Assembly: GCA_039182515.1 (NCBI GenBank)
Contig: JBCDCE010000014.1
Span: forward strand, 1 to 63,723
Direction of reading: 5' to 3'
DNA: 63,723 nucleotides
DNA from: JBCDCE01 sp039182515
Lineage (GTDB): Bacteria > Pseudomonadota > Alphaproteobacteria > Rhodobacterales > Rhodobacteraceae
The position numbers were made by a program, and so were the translations under genes. The notes under the pieces were generated by a model. It searched no databases and was not told where the DNA came from. It worked only from the letters and a program-made list of their open reading frames with translations. This document shows positions 16,229 to 24,260 of this stretch, piece after piece (position 1 is the first letter of the stretch; every line of letters begins with the position of its first letter).

Positions 16229-16939
16229 ATGAAAGCGAATATCGCAGAATTAATCGGGACCTTTGTTTTGGTCTTTTTTGGCGTTGGTTCAGCCGTTTTG
16301 GCAGGCGCAAGTGTTGGCATCGCTGACCCAATCACGATCACAGGCATCAGCTTTGCATTCGGTATCTCAGTTGTGGCAATGGCCTATTCCATCGGCGCGG
16401 TCTCTGGCGCGCATTTGAACCCAGCTGTCTCGCTCGGAGCGCTTGTCGCTGGCCGCATCGATGTTCCAACTTTCGTCGGTTATGCCGTTGCTCAAACCAT
16501 CGGTGCGATCATCGCAGCTCTCTGCGTGTTTGTCATCGCATCCGGCAGCGCCAGCGGCTTTGATGTGTCCGCAGGCATGGGCCAAAATGGCTGGGGCGCA
16601 GGCTACGGTGGCGAGTTCAACATGGTCGCAGCCTTCCTCTTTGAGGTGATCGCTACAGCTGTGTTCCTCGTGGTTATCCTAGGCGTTACAGAAGAGAAAT
16701 CCGGGACGCCGATGATGGCAGGCCTCGTGATTGGTCTCACATTGGTGATGATCCACCTTGTTGGCATCACGGTGACAGGCACCTCGGTGAACCCAGCTCG
16801 CTCAATTGGCCCAGCTCTCTTTGTGGGTGGCACAGCGCTGGCGCAGCTTTGGCTCTTCATCGCGGCACCACTTGTTGGCGCAGCCATGGGTGGCCTGCTT
16901 CACAAAGCGCGCATCACGGCGCCAGCGCAAACCGACTAA
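16229..16939 (+). CDS. aqpZ: Aquaporin Z
   Basis: A 236-residue inner-membrane water channel of the MIP family with six membrane helices. Both NPA half-helix motifs are present: SGAHLNPAVSLG in the first repeat and GTSVNPARSIGPA in the second, with the Arg of the selectivity filter directly after the second NPA. The N-terminus MKANIAELIGTFVLVFFGVGSAVLAG is typical of AqpZ. The ATG at 16229 was chosen because it gives this N-terminus and follows GGAGTGTGGGG. It diverges from rplY and is closed by a strong terminator. Confidence 0.95.
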   Translation: MKANIAELIGTFVLVFFGVGSAVLAGASVGIADPITITGISFAFGISVVAMAYSIGAVSGAHLNPAVSLGALVAGRIDVPTFVGYAVAQTIGAIIAALCVFVIASGSASGFDVSAGMGQNGWGAGYGGEFNMVAAFLFEVIATAVFLVVILGVTEEKSGTPMMAGLVIGLTLVMIHLVGITVTGTSVNPARSIGPALFVGGTALAQLWLFIAAPLVGAAMGGLLHKARITAPAQTD

Positions 16940-16968
16940 ACCGCGCCCTCGAAGTGCTCAGCAAAAAC

Positions 16969-17006
16969 AAAAGGCCCCCCACCAAAACCCGGGCGGGGGG
17001 CCTTTT
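16969..17006 (+). terminator. Strong terminator after aqpZ
   Basis: AAAAGGCCCCCC and GGGGGGCCTTTT form a 12-bp stem around a 14-base loop. The A and T flanks make it bidirectional in form. Confidence 0.85.
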
Positions 17007-17243
17007 CTATGTCCAACTCAAAACGAGCCAAAGCGCAAACCTGCTTTGCGCAACCCTGGGCGAAAATCGGGTTTGAGACCAATCCGATTGATGTAAGGCC
17101 CGCCGCTTTTCAACATGGCCACATCGCAGCTGGGTTCACGGAGATCACGATTGCGAAGACAGCTGCTATGATGCTGACAAACCAGAGGAATTAGAGGATC
17201 CACTTTGGGATGTGTGGCCGTGGTCATTGCGGCTGGATCTGCT

Positions 17244-18095
17244 TCAAAACTTGCCTGGATAGCCATCGGGTAAGTTCTCAGTCTGGATTGGTGCGATGAC
17301 GTCCCAATGCTCCACGATTAACCCGTCTTCAAGGCGCCAAAGGTCATAGAATGCAGTCGGCATGTCGCCCCGCGCGCCCGCCACGCCGGTCAGCACAAAA
17401 TTGCCCTCGGCGACGATGATGCCGATTTCATCATACCGGATCTTGAGTCCCTTTGCGGCGTTCGCGGCCATCAGTGTTTGCAAGCCTTGTAGCCCATCAC
17501 CGGCGAGCGGATTGTGCTGCAGATATGTCATTGGGTTGATGTATTGCGTGATGTCCAAGCGTTCGCCACCAATGAACATCTTCTCAAGAAGCTCGATCAC
17601 AAGCGCTTTGTTTTGTTCGGTTTTGTCGAGGTCTGTTACGTCACCCCAACCATCGGTTTGAGTACGCCCTGCGGGGTTCGGCGCATCGCTAAAGGGCTGC
17701 AGGTTGTCCCAATGCTCTGCAATGCGCCCGTCCTCGATGCGAAAGATATCGAAGGCCACCAAAGGTGTCTCGCCAAAGTTGTAGTAAGTGGAATGGGTAG
17801 CGACCAGATCACCTTCCCCAATCATACGATGCACTTCATTGGGCCGCGCATCTGCTGGTTCTGTGTCGCTCTGTTTTCTCAGAAACTCTTTTATGACGGC
17901 TGAGCCCGACGGCAGCATCGGATTATGTTGGATGTAGGTCTCGGTAAAATAGGTGTCGACTGCGTCGACATCGCGACCGACGAAGACCTCTTTGACCATG
18001 TTGCGCACGATCTTTTTGTTTACGGCGACATCCGCGAGTGCAGTGGTGGCGCAGACAGCAAACGCGCCCGCAGTAAATAAGAGTGGCTTGAGCAT
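17244..18095 (-). CDS. Exported protein with two SnoaL/NTF2-like domains
   Basis: A 283-residue protein with a signal peptide (about 1-22, ending ALA) and two consecutive SnoaL-like (ester cyclase/NTF2-fold) units at about 25-140 and 160-280. Each carries the family pattern: YIQHNPMLPSG / YLQHNPLAGDG, then DIFRIEDGRIAEHWD / DLWRLEDGLIVEHWD. Single-domain relatives bind or convert small hydrophobic metabolites; the ligand here is unknown. The ATG at 18095 follows AGAGG. It diverges from a MarR gene, with a 24-base perfect palindrome 18 bases upstream of its start, so MarR repression is very likely. Confidence 0.8.
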   Translation of the reverse strand: MLKPLLFTAGAFAVCATTALADVAVNKKIVRNMVKEVFVGRDVDAVDTYFTETYIQHNPMLPSGSAVIKEFLRKQSDTEPADARPNEVHRMIGEGDLVATHSTYYNFGETPLVAFDIFRIEDGRIAEHWDNLQPFSDAPNPAGRTQTDGWGDVTDLDKTEQNKALVIELLEKMFIGGERLDITQYINPMTYLQHNPLAGDGLQGLQTLMAANAAKGLKIRYDEIGIIVAEGNFVLTGVAGARGDMPTAFYDLWRLEDGLIVEHWDVIAPIQTENLPDGYPGKF

Positions 18096-18113
18096 GAAAA
18101 CCTCTGTCAATCA

Positions 18114-18137
18114 ATTTATCTTTCTAGAAAGATAAAT
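18114..18137. promoter_or_regulatory. 24-bp perfect palindrome, MarR operator candidate 1
   Basis: The half ATTTATCTTTCT is followed by its exact reverse complement, giving a gapless 24-base palindrome between the SnoaL-type gene and the divergent MarR gene. Perfect symmetry and position are what a MarR dimer operator shows. Confidence 0.75.
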
Positions 18138-18158
18138 GATCGATCAAGGGCTGACAAG

Positions 18159-18172
18159 TCTTTCTGGAAAGA
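18159..18172. promoter_or_regulatory. Second operator copy for the same MarR
   Basis: TCTTTCTGGAAAGA repeats the centre of the palindrome at 18114 (TCTTTCTAGAAAGA) with one change at the axis. The two centres are 40 bases apart, close to four helical turns, so two dimers could bind the same DNA face. It lies 30 bases before the MarR start. Confidence 0.7.
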
Positions 18173-18201
18173 TTATTTTTAATCGCAATTGAGGAGCGAA
18201 A

Positions 18202-18687
18202 ATGACCAAACCTGATGGGCCGTCCTGGCCCAAAGAACGCCCTGCAGAAGCTCGGATTGTCCCCGGGCTTTTCCGCAGTCGCAACTACATCTGGGACAAC
18301 GACCACCGGATCGTCGAAAGCCACGGCGTGTCGTGGTCGCAGTTCTTGGCGCTATCGCAACTGAGGTCAAAAGAGCCCGATTTCACTCTGTCACCCACGC
18401 AGCTTTATACATCCGCGCAGGTCACATCCGGCGGCATGACGAAGATGATGCATGGGCTTACAAAAGACGGCTTGATTGAGCGCATCGAGAATCCCGAAGA
18501 CGGCCGCAGCCGCTTGGTGCGCTTGACACCAAACGGTAAAAACCTGACCGAAACGATTGTGGATGCGCTGATACAGGAGAACAAAGATCTAATCGGCGGC
18601 ATCCTCGAACCCGACGAGACAGAACAGCTTGCGCGGCTGCTGCGAAAGCTGAGCCTCGGGCTCCAAGCACGCAAATCCTCGGATTAG
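18202..18687 (+). CDS. MarR-family transcriptional regulator
   Basis: A 161-residue winged-helix regulator. The DNA-binding part is at about 55-110 (SPTQLYTSAQVTSGGMTKMMHGLTKDGLIERIENPEDGRSRLVRLT), including the D-R-S wing typical of MarR proteins. Flanking helices would form the dimer and ligand pocket. It is divergent from the SnoaL-like gene and probably represses both that gene and itself through the palindromes at 18114 and 18159. MarR proteins usually release DNA on binding phenolic or oxidant ligands. The ligand is unknown. Confidence 0.9.
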   Translation: MTKPDGPSWPKERPAEARIVPGLFRSRNYIWDNDHRIVESHGVSWSQFLALSQLRSKEPDFTLSPTQLYTSAQVTSGGMTKMMHGLTKDGLIERIENPEDGRSRLVRLTPNGKNLTETIVDALIQENKDLIGGILEPDETEQLARLLRKLSLGLQARKSSD

Positions 18688-19042
18688 GACCAAGACAGAA
18701 CTGAAACGCCAGCCTATAGCGTGTCCTTGAGTCGCCGCCTATTTCTAAGCAAGTGGTCTAAGACTGATCCGATTGAGTCCTCAAATCAGATAAAGGACCT
18801 TAAATCTCAGTCGCGAGATGGCGGCGATGTTTGCCTTTTTGACTTTATCTCAGGAGGCGTAAAAACTCGGTTTGGTTCGGAAATTCTGGCCTTTTATCAC
18901 GAGTCAAAACAGCGGGTTCGTAGCGCCCTGCTCATGGGCTACTTAAAGGCGGAGAGGAAAGACGGGCCATCACAGCCTGCCAAGTAAGCACTCAAAGACA
19001 GCCCCTCTTGCTTTGGAGCCTTTGGAACGGCATGGCTCAAGC
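18688..19042. other. Intergenic stretch before the MFS gene
   Basis: 355 bases. A GTG-initiated frame of 88 codons at 18721-18987 spans most of it but has no ribosome site, no recognisable domain and unremarkable composition, so no gene is called. No repeat or hairpin stands out. Confidence 0.4.
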
Positions 19043-20182
19043 ATGTCGATTCTGAGCGCCATTTCCCTGTCCAAAAAACCTGTTCCAGCCTTTGCGGCGG
19101 TTGGCTTCTTTTGGGGCAGTTTGGCTGCATCTATTCCGGTGATCAAAACAAACCTAAGCGTCAATGACGTTACCTTTGGGCTTTTGCTTCTGGCCAATGC
19201 CGTGGGCCTTGTTGCGGCGATGTGGACGGCCCCCTGGTTTGACAAAAAACTGGGCAGCCGCAGTCTACCCACGGCCAGCGCACTTTTTGCCTGTTGTTTT
19301 GCTCTGCCCGTAATGATGCCGACACCGCTGACCTTTACACTCGCCATGCTCACAATGGGCATCGCCTCGGGTCTGACGGATGTGACGATGAACGCACGTG
19401 TGAGCGAGCTTGAGGCGCGCCACGGGCGCACTTTGATGAATGCCAACCATGGTATCTTCTCGCTGGGTTATGCGGTTGCGGCTTTCACAATGGGCCTGGC
19501 GCGCGAAGCCGGGGTGCCGCCGGTCTATGTCTTTCTAGGTTTTGCGCTGATCGTTTTGGCCTCCACCCGCATGATGTATATGGAGATCGAGGCCGCAGAG
19601 CCCCCCGAAGGCAGCTCAAAAGGCAAATACCCTTTAGGCATTTTGTTGATCTGCGGTGGCGTGGTTTTGATTGCCTTTATGTCAGAGGCCACAGTGGAAA
19701 CCTGGTCTGCACTGCACATTGAGCGCTCTTTGGGCGGACGCGCGGCAGAAGGCGCGCTGGGCCCAACCATGCTGGGGCTAACCATGGCCATCGGTCGTTT
19801 GGGCGGGCAGGGACTGTCTGACAGATTTTCCGACCTTAGGGTGATCTCTGTGGCCGCTGTGATCACCGCGCTTGGATCGATTGTGGCCGCCTTAGCTGCC
19901 ACGCCCTTTGTGGCCTATATGGGTTTTGGCCTCTTTGGCCTTGGCGTGTCGGTCATCGGCCCACTTGGCCTCGCACAGGTCGGTCGCCGCGTGCCGCCGC
20001 ACTTACGCACAGATGCGATCTCCAAGGCAGCCGTCATGGGCTTTTCGGGCTTCTTTATCGCGCCCGTGATCATGGGCGGTATTTCGGAAGCGGCATCTTT
20101 GAGTGTGGCCTACCTCTGTGTTGCGGGCCTTGTGCTCTTGTGCTTGCCGCTCGTTCTGATGCTCAGAGCGCGGGACACATAG
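19043..20182 (+). CDS. MFS transporter (YbjJ/FucP-like)
   Basis: A 379-residue major facilitator with about 12 predicted membrane helices. Recognisable parts: AAVGFFWGSLAASIPVIKTNL, NAVGLVAAMWTAPWFDKKLGSR (loop 2-3 signature region), MTVTDVTMNARVSELEARHGR-like segment and LSDRFSDLRV in the second half. It resembles the YbjJ group of uncharacterised carriers. The ATG at 19043 was preferred because it removes a polar 10-residue extension from a TTG start; the ribosome site is weak. It appears to be monocistronic. Substrate unknown. Confidence 0.8.
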   Translation: MSILSAISLSKKPVPAFAAVGFFWGSLAASIPVIKTNLSVNDVTFGLLLLANAVGLVAAMWTAPWFDKKLGSRSLPTASALFACCFALPVMMPTPLTFTLAMLTMGIASGLTDVTMNARVSELEARHGRTLMNANHGIFSLGYAVAAFTMGLAREAGVPPVYVFLGFALIVLASTRMMYMEIEAAEPPEGSSKGKYPLGILLICGGVVLIAFMSEATVETWSALHIERSLGGRAAEGALGPTMLGLTMAIGRLGGQGLSDRFSDLRVISVAAVITALGSIVAALAATPFVAYMGFGLFGLGVSVIGPLGLAQVGRRVPPHLRTDAISKAAVMGFSGFFIAPVIMGGISEAASLSVAYLCVAGLVLLCLPLVLMLRARDT

Positions 20183-20195
20183 CTGCAGAGCAAAA

Positions 20196-20597
20196 TCAGT
20201 TTTGCGCCGCGTCCTTCATTTCGATCAACTGGATTAAATTCCCGCACGTGTCGTCGAGCACAGCGAGGCGGACAGGCCCAGCATCGACCGGGTCCGTTAC
20301 AAATTTCACATCTAGGCCACGGAGCCTTTTAAACTGCGCATCAAGGTTTTCGACCTGGAACGAATGGGCAGGAATTCCGTCAGCAACCAGCGCTTCCTTA
20401 AAGGGCGGAACAGCCGCATGGGAACTGGGCTCCAACAGTAGTTCAGGCCCGTCGGGTTGCTCGGCCGATACAACAGTCAGCCAACGATGGTCTCCAAGGG
20501 AGATATCGGTCTTCACCTTGAAGCCAAGAACATCCCTGTAGAATGCTTCCGCTTTTGTCTGATCGTCGACAAAGACGCTTGTGACGTGGATTTTCAT
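20196..20597 (-). CDS. VOC-superfamily (glyoxalase/bleomycin-resistance-like) protein
   Basis: A 133-residue vicinal oxygen chelate protein: MKIHVTSVFVDDQTKAEAFYRDVLGF in the first beta-alpha-beta-beta unit, then VENLDAQFKRL and a closing DDTCGNLIQLIE in the second. The metal-ligand Glu near the C-terminus (IQLIE) is present, and His near the N-terminus (KIHVT) may be the other. The start at 20597 follows GGAGCAGCAC. Convergent with the MFS gene (13-base gap). Function unassigned; such proteins are often dioxygenases, glutathione transferases or isomerases. Confidence 0.8.
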   Translation of the reverse strand: MKIHVTSVFVDDQTKAEAFYRDVLGFKVKTDISLGDHRWLTVVSAEQPDGPELLLEPSSHAAVPPFKEALVADGIPAHSFQVENLDAQFKRLRGLDVKFVTDPVDAGPVRLAVLDDTCGNLIQLIEMKDAAQN

Positions 20598-20945
20598 GTG
20601 CTGCTCCGAGGCAAGTCTATTTTGCACGACGATAGCAAACACGCGCGCACTGTGCAGCACGCCATGTTCTGGTCCTCAAAGAGTCTTCGCGTCTTTCGCT
20701 AACCTTTTCGCAAGGTTTTTAAAGTCACAGTCTCAAACCTGAGGTATCGATTGCCTGAAATACAACTAAAACGTGTATTTGGCATACAATGCGCATACGT
20801 TGTGCATACGTGGGGGCATACACAGTGTGCATTCCTAACGTACTGTAAACAGGAGGTTTTTAGGAGGTTTGACCTAACTTGCAAAAAAGAGCACCGTACG
20901 GTACCCTTTCTGAAGACTTACAGGCCCGCGCGTTGCGCGGATCCC
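20598..20945. other. 348-bp intergenic region with GCATAC array and hairpins
   Basis: No gene supported. It holds AACCTT-TTCGC-AAGGTT-TTT at 20701-20719 (terminator-like on the plus strand) and AAATACA / TGTATTT (7-bp inverted repeat, 20758-20780). It also holds the GCATAC array (20782-20834), two AGGAGGT copies near 20851 and 20863, and the small palindrome ACCGTACGGT at about 20893. The density of signals suggests an unannotated regulatory or RNA element. Confidence 0.5.
20782..20834 (+). repeat. Helically phased GCATAC array 1
   Basis: GCATAC starts at 20782, 20793, 20804 and 20816, with a degenerate GCATTC at 20829. Steps are 11, 11, 12 and 13 bases, close to one DNA turn. Direct hexamers with 5-base gaps are the form of OmpR/PhoB-type response-regulator sites. 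A second array with the same order of steps is at 55147-55196 on the opposite strand. Confidence 0.65.
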
Positions 20946-22115
20946 TCAGTTCGCCATCCAACGCCCTTCAAAATCTTCTGGCACCAAGAGGATATCACGC
21001 CCCACGTCGTGGATATTGCGGCGCCCACAAAGCGCCATGGTGGTGTCGAGCTCTTTGTGGATCACCTCCAGAGCTGACGTCACACCAGCCTGTCCCATAG
21101 CCCCCAGCCCATAGACATAAGCCCGCCCAATCCAGACACCCTTGGCGCCCAAAGCACGCGCTTTGAGTACGTCTTGGCCCGAGCGCACACCACCGTCCAT
21201 ATGCACTTCAATCTGGTCGCCAACAGCCGCCACAATCGAGGGCAGCATGCGGATCGAGCTCAGCGCGCCATCCAACTGGCGCCCGCCGTGGTTCGAGACA
21301 ACAATCCCGTCTGCACCCACGTCCACAGCGCGTTTGGCGTCTTCTGCGTCCAGAATGCCCTTGAGCACCACAGGCCCGTCCCACTTTGCGATCATGCGCT
21401 CGATCTTGGTCCAATCCAAAGCATGATCGAAGGCTTCGGCAGTCCAAGAGGTGAGAGAAGAGGCATCTTTCACGCCTTTGGCGTGGCCCACGATATTGCC
21501 AAAAAAGCGCCGTTTGGTGCTCAGCATTTCAAGGCCCCAGGGCACCTTGGTGGCCAAATTTGCAATGGACTTTGCCGTGAGTTTGGGCGGGGCGGAGAGC
21601 CCGTTTTTCAGGTCCTTATGGCGCTGACCCAAGATTTGCAGATCCACCGTGATCACAAGGGTCGAGACCTGTGCCGCCTTCGCACGATCGAACAGGGCGT
21701 CCATAAAAGCTTCATCTTTGAGCGTGTAGACCTGAAACCAGAAAGGCTTTTCCGTATGTGCCGCCACATCCTCAATCGAGCAGATCGACATGGTGGAGAG
21801 GCAAAAAGGCACCCCAAACTTTTCTGCCGCGCGGGCCGCTTTAATCTCGCCATCCGCGTGCTGCATGCCCGTCAAACCCACGGGCGCCAGCGCCACAGGC
21901 ATGGCGACATCCTCGCCCATCAACTGCGTCGCTGTAGAACGCCCCGTCATATCTACCGCGATCCTTTGGCGCAGGCGCAATTGTTCGAAGTCGGTCACGT
22001 TTTCGCGGAAGGTCTGTTCGGTCCAACTGCCGCTTTCGGCGTAGTCGTAAAACATACGCGGCACGCGGCGTTCGTGGATGCGCTTAAGATCATCGATGCA
22101 GGTGATGGGGGGCAT
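20946..22115 (-). CDS. lldD: FMN-dependent alpha-hydroxy-acid oxidase/L-lactate dehydrogenase
   Basis: A 389-residue TIM-barrel flavoprotein that oxidises an L-2-hydroxy acid, probably L-lactate, feeding electrons to quinone or oxygen. Signature VSNHGGRQLDGA contains the active-site His and substrate-binding Arg. PVALAPVGLTGMQHADGE, QVYTLKDE and HMDGGVRSGQDVLKARALGA form the FMN and substrate sites. Length and start match the LldD group. The lactate assignment is by family; mandelate or glycolate relatives cannot be excluded. The leader between it and the divergent Acg-like gene contains several palindromes. Confidence 0.88.
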   Translation of the reverse strand: MPPITCIDDLKRIHERRVPRMFYDYAESGSWTEQTFRENVTDFEQLRLRQRIAVDMTGRSTATQLMGEDVAMPVALAPVGLTGMQHADGEIKAARAAEKFGVPFCLSTMSICSIEDVAAHTEKPFWFQVYTLKDEAFMDALFDRAKAAQVSTLVITVDLQILGQRHKDLKNGLSAPPKLTAKSIANLATKVPWGLEMLSTKRRFFGNIVGHAKGVKDASSLTSWTAEAFDHALDWTKIERMIAKWDGPVVLKGILDAEDAKRAVDVGADGIVVSNHGGRQLDGALSSIRMLPSIVAAVGDQIEVHMDGGVRSGQDVLKARALGAKGVWIGRAYVYGLGAMGQAGVTSALEVIHKELDTTMALCGRRNIHDVGRDILLVPEDFEGRWMAN

Positions 22116-22131
22116 GGGCGCTCCGAGCTTT

Positions 22132-22241
22132 AATTGGTCAATTTACTTTACCAATTTAGCAGAATTTAACAAGGGCAAGAATTGGTACGAAATAGTACTT
22201 GTTTAATTCGATATCGTACGATATTAGTTCGATATCGAATT
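22132..22241. promoter_or_regulatory. Palindrome cluster between lldD and the Acg-like gene
   Basis: Four structures in 110 bases: AATTGGT / ACCAATT (22132-22156, 7-bp arms); ATATCGTACGATAT (22211-22224, perfect 14-base palindrome); TTCGATATCGAA (22228-22239, perfect 12-base palindrome); and the nesting pair AATTCGATATCG / CGATATCGAATT (22205-22241). The TCGATATCGA-type sites next to the Acg-like gene are likely operators of the MarR protein encoded at 23364. The AATTGGT pair may belong to lldD. Confidence 0.65.
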
Positions 22242-22264
22242 AGATAACCCTATTGGAGCCCGCT

Positions 22265-23374
22265 ATGTCCCTCTCTCGTCGAAAAATGATTGCTCTTATT
22301 GGTGGCGGAACTGTTCTTGCCGCCACCGCTGGTGCCACCGGTTTTGCTGTGACCCGGACGCCCACAACCGCGCTCGAGCCTTGGGACCTGGCCGGTGGCT
22401 ATTCTGATCTGCGCAAGCAAGCCCTCAGCTACGCCCTTCTCGCGCCCAATCCGCATAATTTGCAGCCTTGGCAGGCCGAGCTTGTGGGCGAGGGCCGCAT
22501 TCATCTTAGCCTCGATCCCAACCGTCGTTTGCCGCATACCGATCCCTTTGACCGGCAACTTCATATTGGTCTGGGATGTTTCACAGAGCTCGCCCGCATG
22601 GCCTTGGCCGAAGTGGGGCAGGGGGCAGAGATTACCTATGGGTCTGATGGACAAGACGGGCCGATCGTGGAGATAAAACTTACGGGTAAGGCTCAGCCAG
22701 ATCCGCTCTTTGCGCATATTCTGACGCGCAGATCCTGCAAAGAGGCCTTTGCGGATACGCCCGTGCCTGATGATCTGGCGGATCAACTCAACGCATATGC
22801 CACGGTCCACCGCGAACGAGAGATGGTGCAATCGCTCAAGGAGCTTACGTATCAAGCGTGGGAAATCGAAGCGCTGACGCCGCGCACCTACCGTGAAAGT
22901 GTGGATCTAATGCGCATCGGCAAGGCCGAGATCAACGCAACACCGGACGGCATCGATATGGGTGGGGCCTTTTTTGGCAGCTTGCACGCGCTGGGCCTGC
23001 TGTCTCGCGAAACGCTGCTCGACACCAATTCCATCGCCTACAAGCAAGGCTTTGATATCTACCGCGACATGCTCTTTGCGACCCCGGCTTATGTCAGCAC
23101 AGTTTCGCAAACCAACACGCGCGCGGATCAACTAGAGGCAGGGGCGAAATGGGTTCGCCTGAACTTGGCCTGTACGAGCCTCGGCCTTTCGCTTCATCCT
23201 GTTAGCCAAGCCTTGCAAGAATATCCAGAAATGGCAGGGTTTTATGCTCAGGCACGCGAACTTTTGGCAAAACCAGGCCAAACGGTTCAAATGTTGGGGC
23301 GGCTTGGCTATGGTCCTCAGACGCCCCGCACCCCGCGCTGGCCTTTGGAGCAAAAATTGATCAATGGAGCCTAA
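22265..23374 (+). CDS. TAT-exported Acg-like nitroreductase-fold flavoprotein
   Basis: A 369-residue protein beginning SRRKMIALIGGG, a twin-arginine signal, so it should be exported folded. The mature part is a duplicated nitroreductase-type fold of the Acg group (ALLAPNPHNLQPWQAEL, then LTRRSCKEAF, GMLRLGYGPQTP-like ending QMLGRLGYGPQTPRTPRWPLEQ). It probably binds FMN. The ATG at 22265 follows TTGGAGCCCGCT. Its stop overlaps the MarR gene by 11 bases, so enzyme and regulator are co-translated. Upstream palindromes (22205-22241) suggest autoregulation. Substrate unknown. Confidence 0.8.
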   Translation: MSLSRRKMIALIGGGTVLAATAGATGFAVTRTPTTALEPWDLAGGYSDLRKQALSYALLAPNPHNLQPWQAELVGEGRIHLSLDPNRRLPHTDPFDRQLHIGLGCFTELARMALAEVGQGAEITYGSDGQDGPIVEIKLTGKAQPDPLFAHILTRRSCKEAFADTPVPDDLADQLNAYATVHREREMVQSLKELTYQAWEIEALTPRTYRESVDLMRIGKAEINATPDGIDMGGAFFGSLHALGLLSRETLLDTNSIAYKQGFDIYRDMLFATPAYVSTVSQTNTRADQLEAGAKWVRLNLACTSLGLSLHPVSQALQEYPEMAGFYAQARELLAKPGQTVQMLGRLGYGPQTPRTPRWPLEQKLINGA

Positions 23375-23837
23375 GGGGCCGCCAAATAGCCCAAATCCCC
23401 AGGATTTGCCGAGATACTTCCGGTTCTTCAACGAAGTCGGGATCGTAAACCAATTGGCAACCGCGATGTTTGAAGCGCGGTTGCCAAAAGGTATTTTGAT
23501 CAGCCATTTTTCAGTGCTCAGCCACTTGATCCGGGTCCAGGATGGGCGCACGCCCGTTGAGCTTGCGCGCGCCTTCCAAGTGGCCAAAACCACAATGACG
23601 CATACCCTTGCAGGCCTTGAAAAACGGGAACTCATCGAGATGCGCCCTAACCCCGACGACGCGCGCTCCAAACGTGTTTGGCTCACAGATCAAGGCCGCA
23701 CTTTCCGCCAAGACGCCATCATGAGTATGGCTCCTGATTTTATGAGCCTTGCTGCGCAATATGATGTGGAGCGGCTCGATGCGATGCTGCCGCACTTGGA
23801 GGCTTTGCGCAAAATTATGGACGCGGCACGGGATTGA
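23364..23837 (+). CDS. MarR-family regulator coupled to the Acg-like gene
   Basis: A 157-residue winged-helix protein: helices from about 18 (RYFRFFNEVGIVNQLATAMFEARL), HTH at about 50-80 (TPVELARAFQVAKTTMTHTLAGLEKRELIEM) and wing PNPDDARSKRVWLTDQG. It overlaps the upstream flavoprotein gene by 11 bases, strongly suggesting it controls that gene, probably through the TCGATATCGA palindromes. It is distinct from the MarR at 18202 in both sequence and operator type. Confidence 0.9.
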   Translation: MEPKGPPNSPNPQDLPRYFRFFNEVGIVNQLATAMFEARLPKGILISHFSVLSHLIRVQDGRTPVELARAFQVAKTTMTHTLAGLEKRELIEMRPNPDDARSKRVWLTDQGRTFRQDAIMSMAPDFMSLAAQYDVERLDAMLPHLEALRKIMDAARD

Positions 23838-23969
23838 AACTTGGTCCTTTCAAAAGACGGCGCACCCCGCGCGCAAAGGTCTCCTTGCTTATGGTCTTCG
23901 CCTGCGCCTAGGAAGGCGTATCTTAAAGTGGTGCATAAAGCGCCAATCACAATTACAAAGGATGATCAC

Positions 23970-24197
23970 ATGGGTTTAGGTGATATGCTGGGCAAAGCCG
24001 CTGGGGCTCTGGGCGAAGGCGAGTTCGACATCGCAGAGAAAATGGGCGAACTGGGCATCGATCCTTCAATGCTGAGCGGTTTGGACCTTGAGGCTGTAAA
24101 AGCCATGGCGGCAGAAAAGGGCTTGGATCTGAGCATGCTCGAAGGCCTAGGGATCGATATCGATGATCTCTTGGCCAAATTCATGGGCGGAGAATAA
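23970..24197 (+). CDS. Small acidic protein with an internal repeat
   Basis: A 75-residue acidic, Leu/Gly/Met/Asp-rich protein. The pattern GxLxxxxAxxAAEKGLDLSMLEGLGIDID repeats loosely the earlier LGIDPSMLSGLDLEAVKAM, suggesting two short helical repeats. AAAGGA lies 8 bases before the ATG at 23970, which favours this start over an earlier TTG/GTG. No family recognised. It has its own hairpin terminator downstream. Confidence 0.6.
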   Translation: MGLGDMLGKAAGALGEGEFDIAEKMGELGIDPSMLSGLDLEAVKAMAAEKGLDLSMLEGLGIDIDDLLAKFMGGE

Positions 24198-24223
24198 GTC
24201 CATCGTTTAAAGTGTTGAAGTTG

Positions 24224-24244
24224 TGGCCGAGCACCTCTCGGCCA
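24224..24244. terminator. Hairpin between convergent genes
   Basis: TGGCCGAG-CACCT-CTCGGCCA, an 8-bp perfect stem in the 63-base gap between the small acidic gene and the convergent TPM-domain gene. Probably a bidirectional terminator. Confidence 0.65.
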
Positions 24245-24260
24245 TAACTAATTTGGTTCT

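Noticed and set aside
17018..17266. 82-codon minus-strand frame overlapping the 3' end of the SnoaL-like gene
   Set aside because: It starts inside the neighbouring gene, has no ribosome site and no recognisable domain. It could be a decayed gene end but cannot be supported.
18721..18987. GTG-initiated 88-codon frame in the gap before the MFS gene
   Set aside because: No ribosome site, no domain or signal, and the composition is not distinct from intergenic sequence.
20879..21100. TTG frame after an AGGAGGT site beside the GCATAC array
   Set aside because: The frame runs antisense into lldD, its start is weak, and the sequence is typical of an antisense shadow.
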